Source: JBQCHF01 sp051953655 (GTDB lineage: Bacteria > Actinomycetota > Actinomycetes > Motilibacterales > Motilibacteraceae). From it: a DNA stretch of 35,706 nucleotides. Of the stretch, positions 1 through 5,444 are shown piece after piece. The position numbers were made by a program, and so were the translations under genes. The notes under the pieces were generated by a model. It did no database searches. It was not told the origin of the DNA and worked only from the letters and a program-made list of their open reading frames with translations. The number at the start of each line of letters is the position of its first letter. The stretch's first letter is position 1. The stretch spans positions 1-35,706 of the forward strand of contig JBQCIO010000188.1 of the NCBI GenBank assembly GCA_051953655.1, written 5' to 3'.

Positions 1-162
1 GGGCCCCCCGCCGGGTGGGGGGGGGCGGGGGCGGGGGGCGGGGGAGGCGACCGCCGGCCCCCCGGGGCGCGCCGGTCGCCGCCGACCGCACCGTCGCCGA
101 CGGCACTGCCGACGGCACCCACAGCTGCACCGCACCCTTAAGACGAGAAGGACAGGTAAGCC
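1..162 (+). other. leader region upstream of tsf, with G-rich tract
   Basis: No gene can be supported here. Positions 17-47 are almost pure G in four or more runs broken by single C or A bases, a pattern able to form a G-quadruplex on the + strand. One frame is open from base 1 to a TAA at 139-141 and could in principle be the tail of an upstream gene (rpsB is the usual neighbour), but its translation is low-complexity Gly, Pro and Ala and nothing identifies it. A purine-rich Shine-Dalgarno stretch, GAGAAGGA at 145-152 followed by CAGG, precedes the tsf ATG at 163. Confidence 0.5.
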
Positions 163-981
163 ATGGCTGGCATCACCGCCGCGGACGTCAAGAAGCTCCG
201 GGACCTCACCGGCGCCGGCATGATGGACGCGAAGAAGGCGCTCGAGGAGGCGGACGGCGACTTCGACGCCGCCGTCGAGGTCCTCCGGGTCAAGCAGGGC
301 GCGAAGGTCGACAAGAAGGCCGCCGAGCGCGAGGCCGGCAACGGCCTGGTCGCCGCCGCCGAGGGCGCGCTGGTCGAGCTCAAGTGCGAGACCGACTTCG
401 TGGCCAAGAACGAGCAGTTCCAGCAGCTGGCGGCCGACATCGTCGCCCACGTGGCCAAGAGCGGCACCACCGACCGCGAGGCCCTGCTCGCCGAGGTGCT
501 CGCCGACGGGCGCACCGTGGCCGACAACATCCAGAGCGTGGCCGCCGTGATCGGCGAGAAGCTCGAGCTCGGCCGGGTGGCCCGCTTCGACGGCCAGGTC
601 GCCACCTACATGCACAAGCGCGCCTCGGACCTGCCCCCGCAGGTCGGCGTGATCGTCGAGTTCACCGGCGACGACCTCGACGCGGCGCGCGGCGCGGCCA
701 TGCAGGTCGCCGCGATGCGCCCGCAGTACACCACCCGCGAGGAGGTGCCGGCCGACGTCGTCGACAACGAGCGGCGCATCGCCGAGGCCACCGCGCGCGA
801 GGAGGGCAAGCCCGAGGCGGCCCTGCCCAAGATCGTCGAGGGCCGGGTCACCGGGTTCTTCAAGGACGTCGTGCTGCTCGAGCAGGCCGCGGTGCAGGAC
901 TCGAAGAAGACGGTCAAGGCGCTGCTGGACGAGAAGGGCGTCACCGTGTCCCGGTTCGTCCGGTTCGAGGTCGGCGGCTGA
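163..981 (+). CDS. tsf: elongation factor Ts
   Basis: EF-Ts is the cytoplasmic nucleotide exchange factor that releases GDP from EF-Tu during translation elongation. The 272-residue product matches the usual actinobacterial length. The N-terminal UBA-like domain (about residues 5-42) holds the family signature LRDLTGAGMMDAKKAL. The Thr-Asp-Phe-Val motif that inserts into EF-Tu is at residues 77-80. The dimerisation and core domains follow to the C terminus, which ends in the typical RFVRFEVGG. The ATG start has a purine-rich ribosome site 10 bases upstream and leaves the full UBA domain. In most actinobacteria rpsB lies directly upstream; it is outside or at the very edge of this window. A strong hairpin follows the stop codon, so pyrH may be transcribed partly separately. 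Confidence 0.98.
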   Translation: MAGITAADVKKLRDLTGAGMMDAKKALEEADGDFDAAVEVLRVKQGAKVDKKAAEREAGNGLVAAAEGALVELKCETDFVAKNEQFQQLAADIVAHVAKSGTTDREALLAEVLADGRTVADNIQSVAAVIGEKLELGRVARFDGQVATYMHKRASDLPPQVGVIVEFTGDDLDAARGAAMQVAAMRPQYTTREEVPADVVDNERRIAEATAREEGKPEAALPKIVEGRVTGFFKDVVLLEQAAVQDSKKTVKALLDEKGVTVSRFVRFEVGG

Positions 982-1014
982 GCGAGCGCTCACCGCAGCA
1001 GGGCGATGGACGGC

Positions 1015-1055
1015 CGACGGGCCGCTTGGGGCAGACTGCCCCCGGCGGCCCGTCG
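1015..1055 (+). terminator. large hairpin between tsf and pyrH (terminator or attenuator)
   Basis: The left arm CGACGGGCCGC (1015-1025) pairs perfectly with GCGGCCCGTCG (1045-1055). Inside it, GGGGCA (1028-1033) pairs with TGCCCC (1037-1042) around a 3-base loop, GAC. One T.G wobble and one T/C mismatch separate the two stems. There is no T run after the stem, so this is not a classical rho-independent terminator, but T-poor hairpins of this kind are common after high-GC actinobacterial genes. It lies 34 bases after the tsf stop and 74 bases before the pyrH start. Confidence 0.6.
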
Positions 1056-1128
1056 TGCGAGCGGCGGCAGCCGAGCGGGACGCGGCACGGAACAGGGCCA
1101 GCGACGGCGAACGAGCGTGGAGGCACCG

Positions 1129-1968
1129 GTGGAGCGGACGGCGGGACTGGCAGGCGCCGGCGTCGAGGGCCTTGCGGTCGAGGCGGACGTCGAGGCAGCC
1201 GTAGACGCGGAGGCCGCGCCGCTCGCCGGCGGTGCGCCGGTCTACGGCCGCGTGCTGCTCAAGCTCTCCGGTGAGGTCTTCGGCGGCGGGGCCGTCGGCG
1301 TCGACCCGCTGGTGGTCCGCAGCATCGCCCGGCAGATCGCCGCGGTGGTCCGGGCCGGCACCCAGGTGGCCATCGTGGTCGGCGGCGGCAACTTCTTCCG
1401 CGGCGCCGAGCTGTCCCAGCACGGCATGGACCGGGCCCGGGGGGACTACATGGGCATGCTCGGCACCGTCATGAACTGCCTGGCCCTGCAGGACTTCCTC
1501 GAGCAGGAGGGCACCGACACCCGGGTGCAGACGGCCATCGCGATGGGCCAGGTGGCCGAGCCCTACATCCCGCGCCGCGCCATCCGGCACCTGGAGAAGG
1601 GCCGCGTGGTCATCTTCGGAGCCGGTGCGGGCATGCCCTACTTCACCACCGACACCGTCGCCGCCCAGCGTGCGCTCGAGATCGGCTGCCAGGCGCTGCT
1701 GATGGGCAAGAACGGCGTCGACGGCGTCTACGACGCCGACCCGCGGACCCACCCCGAGGCGCGCAAGTTCGACCGGGTCGGCTACGCCGAGGTGCTCAGC
1801 CGCGGGCTGCGGGTGGCCGACGCCGCCGCGTTCAGCCTCTGCCAGGACAACGGCCTCCCGATCATCGTCTTCAACCTCCTGGAGGAGGGGAACATCGCGC
1901 GGGTCGTGCGCGGTGAGAGGATCGGGACCGTGGTGTCCGGCGACGCCGCCACCGATCACCGCGCCTGA
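1129..1968 (+). CDS. pyrH: UMP kinase (uridylate kinase)
   Basis: PyrH phosphorylates UMP to UDP with ATP in pyrimidine nucleotide synthesis; it is a cytoplasmic hexamer of the amino-acid-kinase fold. The kinase body starts at YGRVLLKLSGE (Lys45 in the chosen frame) and contains the glycine-rich VVGGGNFFRG loop, the DYMGMLGTVMNCLALQ helix, the AMGQVAEPYIP segment and the ATP-site GAGAGMPYFTTDT. The GTG at 1129 is preferred because GGAGG (1119-1123) sits 5 bases upstream. It gives 279 residues with an Ala/Glu-rich N-terminal extension of about 37 residues, longer than the extension I recall in mycobacterial PyrH. GTG 1117 is a second option. A 320-codon version starting at 1006 would run through the hairpin and is unlikely. 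It lies upstream of frr, as in most actinobacteria. Confidence 0.95.
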   Translation: MERTAGLAGAGVEGLAVEADVEAAVDAEAAPLAGGAPVYGRVLLKLSGEVFGGGAVGVDPLVVRSIARQIAAVVRAGTQVAIVVGGGNFFRGAELSQHGMDRARGDYMGMLGTVMNCLALQDFLEQEGTDTRVQTAIAMGQVAEPYIPRRAIRHLEKGRVVIFGAGAGMPYFTTDTVAAQRALEIGCQALLMGKNGVDGVYDADPRTHPEARKFDRVGYAEVLSRGLRVADAAAFSLCQDNGLPIIVFNLLEEGNIARVVRGERIGTVVSGDAATDHRA

Positions 1969-2029
1969 GGGCCGGCCGGCCGGACCCGCCACCCGCACGA
2001 CGCAGCAGACCCAGAGCGAGGAGCCGAGC

Positions 2030-2587
2030 GTGATCGACGAGACCCTCTTCGAGGCCGAGGAGAAGATGGAGAAGGCCGTGGGGGTCGCCCGCGAGGACCT
2101 GTCGACCATCCGCACCGGCCGCGCTACGCCCGCGATGTTCAACAAGATCCTCGTCGACTACTACGGCGCGATGACCCCGGTGCAGCAGCTGGCCAGCTTC
2201 CACCAGCAGGAGGCGCGTTCGATCCTGGTGACGCCCTACGACAAGGGCTCGCTGGGCGCGCTGGAGAAGGCGATCCGCGACTCCGACCTCGGGGTGAACC
2301 CCACCAACGACGGCGAGAAGATCCGGGTGGTGTTCCCCGAGCTCACCGAGGAGCGGCGCAAGGAGTTCATCAAGGTCGCCCGGCACAAGGCCGAGGAGGC
2401 CAAGGTCTCGGTGCGCAACATCCGCCGGCACGCCAAGGACGCCCTGGACCGCCTGGTCAAGGACGGCGAGGCCGGCGAGGACGACGTCACCCGCGCCGAG
2501 AAGCAGCTCGAGGTGGTCACCAAGAAGTACGTGGACGCCATCGACGAGGTGCTCAAGCACAAGGAGTCCGAGCTGCTCGAGGTCTAG
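2030..2587 (+). CDS. frr: ribosome recycling factor
   Basis: Frr, together with EF-G, splits the post-termination ribosome so that subunits can be reused. The 185-residue product has the family's usual length. It begins IDETLFEAEEKMEKAV and carries the conserved IRTGRATP segment near residues 27-34, which opens the long helix pair. The beta domain follows (about residues 32-105, with EARSILVTPYDKGSLGALEKAI), and then the return helix with the NIRRHAKDAL element. The GTG at 2030 is chosen because GAGGAG (2018-2023) lies 6 bases upstream and the product then starts exactly at the conserved N terminus. It follows pyrH by 61 bases, so the two are probably co-transcribed. The last codons belong to a four-copy 15-bp tandem repeat that continues past the stop. 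Confidence 0.97.
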   Translation: MIDETLFEAEEKMEKAVGVAREDLSTIRTGRATPAMFNKILVDYYGAMTPVQQLASFHQQEARSILVTPYDKGSLGALEKAIRDSDLGVNPTNDGEKIRVVFPELTEERRKEFIKVARHKAEEAKVSVRNIRRHAKDALDRLVKDGEAGEDDVTRAEKQLEVVTKKYVDAIDEVLKHKESELLEV

Positions 2588-2633
2588 CGGCTCGAGGTCT
2601 GGCGGCTCGAGTCTGGCTGCTCGGGGTCTGATG
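2575..2633 (+). repeat. four-copy 15-bp tandem repeat spanning the frr stop codon
   Basis: Four head-to-tail imperfect copies are seen: GCTCGAGGTCTAGCG (2575-2589), GCTCGAGGTCTGGCG (2590-2604), a 14-base copy GCTCGAGTCTGGCT (2605-2618) and GCTCGGGGTCTGATG (2619-2633). The first copy encodes the last residues of Frr and its TAG stop; in later copies that TAG reads TGG or TGA. A short inverted repeat, ACCCGC/GCGGGT, follows directly (about 2635-2651) and may act as a weak terminator or leader structure before cdsA. Confidence 0.85.
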
Positions 2634-2700
2634 GACCCGCGAGCGGCGGGTGCGGTTCGGCAAGGTCCGGCGGGAGCGAGGTTCTCAGGTGGAGGTGGAG

Positions 2701-3630
2701 GTGTCCCTCTCCGACGAGCCCGTCCCCGCCGACCCGGCCGCCGGTGGCGCCGTGGGCACCCCGCAGGAGCGGCGCAGCCGCGCCGGGCGCAACCTCCCCG
2801 CCGCCATCGCCGTCGGGATCGGCCTGGGCGCTCTGGTCCTGCTGTCGCTGTTCGTGGTGAAGGCCGCGTTCCTCGTCGTCGTGATCGCCGCGGTGCTCAT
2901 CGCGCTGCGCGAGCTCTCCCATGCCCTGGCCACCTCCGGCACCCGGATGCCGCTGGCGCCGGTGGCCGTGGGCGGTGCCGCCATGCTGGTGGCCGCCTAC
3001 GTCGAGGGCCTGGAGGGCCTGGCGGTGGCCTTCGCCCTCACCGGCCTGGCCGTGGTCGCCTGGCCGCTGGTCGACCAGCGGCTCGCGCAGGAGGCTCCTG
3101 CGGGGCAGGGCGCGATCGGACCGGGTTCAGGGGTGGTCCGCGACGTCACCGCCGGCGTGTTCGCCGCGCTCTACGTGCCGTTCCTGGCGGGGTTCGCCGC
3201 GCTGCTGCTGGCGGCCGACGACGGCGCCCGCCGGATCGTCGTGTTCATCGTGGTCACCATCTGCTCGGACATCGGCGGCTACGCCGCCGGCGTGCTGTTC
3301 GGCAAGCACCCGATGGCTCCCACGGTGAGCCCGAAGAAGTCCTGGGAGGGCTTCGCCGGCTCGGTGCTGGCGTGCGCGCTCGCCGGCGGCCTCGCGCTGC
3401 CGCTGCTGCTGCACGGGCTGTGGTGGCAGGGCGTGCTGCTCGGCCTGGTCGTCGTCGTCACCGCCACCGTCGGAGACCTGGGGGAGTCGATGGTCAAGCG
3501 CGACCTCGGCATCAAGGACATGGGCTCGCTGCTGCCCGGGCACGGCGGGCTGCTCGACCGGCTCGACTCGCTGCTGCCCACCGCCCCGGCCGTCTACCTG
3601 GTGCTCGCAGCCACCATCGGGGCGAGCTGA
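2701..3630 (+). CDS. cdsA: phosphatidate cytidylyltransferase (CDP-diacylglycerol synthase)
   Basis: CdsA makes CDP-diacylglycerol from phosphatidic acid and CTP in the membrane, the branch point for phosphatidylglycerol, cardiolipin and phosphatidylinositol. The protein is polytopic: a polar N-terminal tail of about 35 residues is followed by several hydrophobic helices. The C-terminal CDP-DAG synthase signature is intact, with Lys266-Arg267, then IKDMG, then the GHGG and DRLD elements. The GTG at 2701 is favoured because GGAGG (2691-2695) lies 5 bases upstream; it gives 309 residues. In-frame GTGs at 2650, 2689 and 2695 would add up to 17 residues, and those at 2689 and 2695 overlap the ribosome site. 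It follows frr as in other actinobacteria and ends one base before the DedA-family start. Confidence 0.95.
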   Translation: MSLSDEPVPADPAAGGAVGTPQERRSRAGRNLPAAIAVGIGLGALVLLSLFVVKAAFLVVVIAAVLIALRELSHALATSGTRMPLAPVAVGGAAMLVAAYVEGLEGLAVAFALTGLAVVAWPLVDQRLAQEAPAGQGAIGPGSGVVRDVTAGVFAALYVPFLAGFAALLLAADDGARRIVVFIVVTICSDIGGYAAGVLFGKHPMAPTVSPKKSWEGFAGSVLACALAGGLALPLLLHGLWWQGVLLGLVVVVTATVGDLGESMVKRDLGIKDMGSLLPGHGGLLDRLDSLLPTAPAVYLVLAATIGAS

Positions 3631-3631
3631 C

Positions 3632-4309
3632 GTGGGCGGCGTGCTGAGCGCTCTCTCGGACCGGCTGCTCGGGCTGTCCGGGGTGGTCGTCTACCTCGTC
3701 GTGGGCGCGCTCGTGTTCGCCGAGGACGCGATCTTCGTCGGGTTCGTGCTGCCCGGCGAGACCGCCGCGGTGCTCGGCGGCGTCATCGCCAGCCGCGGTC
3801 ACGTGCACCTGTCGATCGTGCTGGCCGTCGTCGTGCTGGCCGCGGTCATCGGCGACACCGTGGGCTACGAGGTGGGCAAGCACGTCGGCCCGCGGCTGCT
3901 GCAGATCGGCCCGCTGCGCGGCCACGCCCACCGGCTCGACGACGCCCAGCGCTTCCTGGCCCGCCGGGGCGGCTCGGCGGTGTTCCTGGGCCGGTTCGTC
4001 GCGTTCTTCCGCGCGGTGATGCCGGCCCTGGCCGGGATCGCCCGCATGCACTATCCCAAGTTCCTCGCCTACAACGCGGCCGGCGGCCTGGTCTGGGGCG
4101 TCGGCTTCGTCATGATCGGCTTCCTGGCCGGCAACAGCTACGCGAAGGTCGAGAAGACCGTCGGGCGCGGCGCGGCCGTCGCGGTGGCCGTGGTCGTCGT
4201 GCTGGCGCTGGTCGCCTGGCGGGTGCGCAAGTCGCGGGCCGAGCGGCGCAGCGAGCAGGAACCGGGCGACGAGCCGGCCCGCGAGGGCGACGAGGCCGAG
4301 CGGCGCTGA
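3632..4309 (+). CDS. DedA-family (VTT-domain) membrane protein
   Basis: This 225-residue protein belongs to the DedA/SNARE-associated (VTT) family. Some members act as undecaprenyl-phosphate or phospholipid flippases, and others affect membrane potential and drug tolerance. Visible features are an N-terminal hydrophobic segment with the reentrant-type FVLPGETAAVLGG (about residues 36-48), an acidic GDTVGYEVGK loop, and the hallmark FLGRFVAFFRAVMPALAGI near residues 117-135. A last membrane helix precedes a charged C-terminal tail rich in Arg and Glu. The GTG start lies one base after the cdsA stop, so the two genes are almost certainly co-transcribed, linking it to envelope lipid metabolism. 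The substrate cannot be told from sequence. The 3' end takes part in a hairpin shared with the convergent ackA gene. Confidence 0.9.
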   Translation: MGGVLSALSDRLLGLSGVVVYLVVGALVFAEDAIFVGFVLPGETAAVLGGVIASRGHVHLSIVLAVVVLAAVIGDTVGYEVGKHVGPRLLQIGPLRGHAHRLDDAQRFLARRGGSAVFLGRFVAFFRAVMPALAGIARMHYPKFLAYNAAGGLVWGVGFVMIGFLAGNSYAKVEKTVGRGAAVAVAVVVVLALVAWRVRKSRAERRSEQEPGDEPAREGDEAERR

Positions 4310-4332
4310 GAGCCCTCCGGCGCACGCCGCTC
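4298..4332. terminator. shared terminator between convergent DedA and ackA genes
   Basis: GAGCGGCG (4298-4305) and CGCCGCTC (4325-4332) form a perfect 8-bp stem around a 19-base loop; an outer GGC/GCC could extend it after one mismatch. The arms overlap the stop codons or last codons of both convergent genes, so the hairpin forms in either transcript. No clear T tract is present. Confidence 0.5.
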
Positions 4333-5440
4333 AGCCGGTGAGCACCTGCCGGGTCTCCCGGGCCACCTGGAGGTCCTCGCGGGCGGTCACCACGACCGTC
4401 CGCACCGCCGCGCCGGAAGCGGTGATCTCACCGTCCGCCGTCGTCGCCTCGTTCGCGTCGGTCTCCACGGCCACGCCCAGCCAGGACAGCCGCGCGGCCA
4501 GGTCCGCCCGCACCGGCACCGAGTGCTCCCCGATGCCGCCGGTCAGCACCAGCAGGTCCAGGCCGCCCGCCGACGCCGCCATGGCCGCGACCTCCCGGGC
4601 CAGCCGGTGGGCGAAGGCCGCGTAGGCCAGGGCGGCGTCCTGGTCGCCCCGGTCCCGCGCGGCGAGCACGTCGCGCAGGTCGCCGCTGGTGCCGGAGAGC
4701 CCGGCCAGCCCGCTGCGGTGCTCCAGCACGTCCTCGAGCTCGTCCAGGCCCACGCCGCCGTGCCGCTGCAGCCACAGGACCAGTCCCGGGTCCAGGGAAC
4801 CCGAGCGGGAGACCATGACCAGCCCGGCCAGCGGCGTGAAGCCCATCGTCGTGTCCACCGAGCGCCCGCCCGCCACCGCCGCGAGCGAGCAGCCCGCCCC
4901 GAGGTGGCAGGAGACGACCCGTAGCTCCTGCAGCGGGCGGTCCACCAGCTCCGCCGCCCGACGGACGGCGTAGGCGTGGGAGAGCCCGTGGAAGCCGTAG
5001 CGGCGCAGACCCCAGCGGGCGTTCCAGTCGCGGGGGAGGGCGTAGACGGCCGCCTCGGCCGGCATGCCGGAGTGGAACGCGGTGTCGAAGCAGGCCACGG
5101 CCGGGACGTCGGGGAGGAGGCGTCCGACGGCGCGGATGCCGGCGACCGCGCGGGGGTTGTGCAGCGGCGCGAGGTCCGACACCGACGAGAGGTAGGAGAC
5201 GACGTCGTCGTCGATGCGGACCGGCTCGCCGAACCGCGGGCCGCCGTGCACCACGCGGTGGCCCACCGCCTGCACGCCGTCGGCCTCGTGCAGGAACTCC
5301 TCGAGCGGCTCGAGGTGCTGCTCGCCCTCCCAGCGCTCCACCGTCGTACCGGCGACGACGTCCTCGCCGGCCAGCAACGAGAGCTTCAGGCTGCTGGACC
5401 CGGCGTTGACCACCATCACCCGCTGGGCGGTCCGCCCCAT
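4331..5440 (-). CDS. ackA: acetate kinase
   Basis: AckA converts acetyl phosphate and ADP to acetate and ATP in the cytoplasm. The 369-residue product has the expected acetate/sugar-kinase motifs: the N-terminal VNAGSSSLK (residues 11-19, Asn12), the substrate-binding Arg62 in HRVVHGG, the catalytic Asp119 in FDTAFH, YGFHGLSH (148-155), and later the TTMGFTPLAGLVM and FTGGIGEHS-like segments (here LTGGIGEHS). It is somewhat shorter than the roughly 400 residues of well-known acetate kinases but lacks no core motif. The ATG lies 4 bases downstream of the xfp stop, so the two genes form an operon in which phosphoketolase supplies the acetyl phosphate. No pta gene is seen nearby, which supports acetyl phosphate arriving from xfp. 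The strand is opposite to the upstream translation block. Confidence 0.97.
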   Translation of the reverse strand: MGRTAQRVMVVNAGSSSLKLSLLAGEDVVAGTTVERWEGEQHLEPLEEFLHEADGVQAVGHRVVHGGPRFGEPVRIDDDVVSYLSSVSDLAPLHNPRAVAGIRAVGRLLPDVPAVACFDTAFHSGMPAEAAVYALPRDWNARWGLRRYGFHGLSHAYAVRRAAELVDRPLQELRVVSCHLGAGCSLAAVAGGRSVDTTMGFTPLAGLVMVSRSGSLDPGLVLWLQRHGGVGLDELEDVLEHRSGLAGLSGTSGDLRDVLAARDRGDQDAALAYAAFAHRLAREVAAMAASAGGLDLLVLTGGIGEHSVPVRADLAARLSWLGVAVETDANEATTADGEITASGAAVRTVVVTAREDLQVARETRQVLTG

Positions 5441-5444
5441 CGGC

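Noticed and set aside
1..141. C-terminal part of rpsB in the frame ending at TAA 139-141
   Set aside because: The translation is low-complexity Gly/Pro/Ala with no ribosomal protein S2 feature; it could be an extended tail but cannot be supported.
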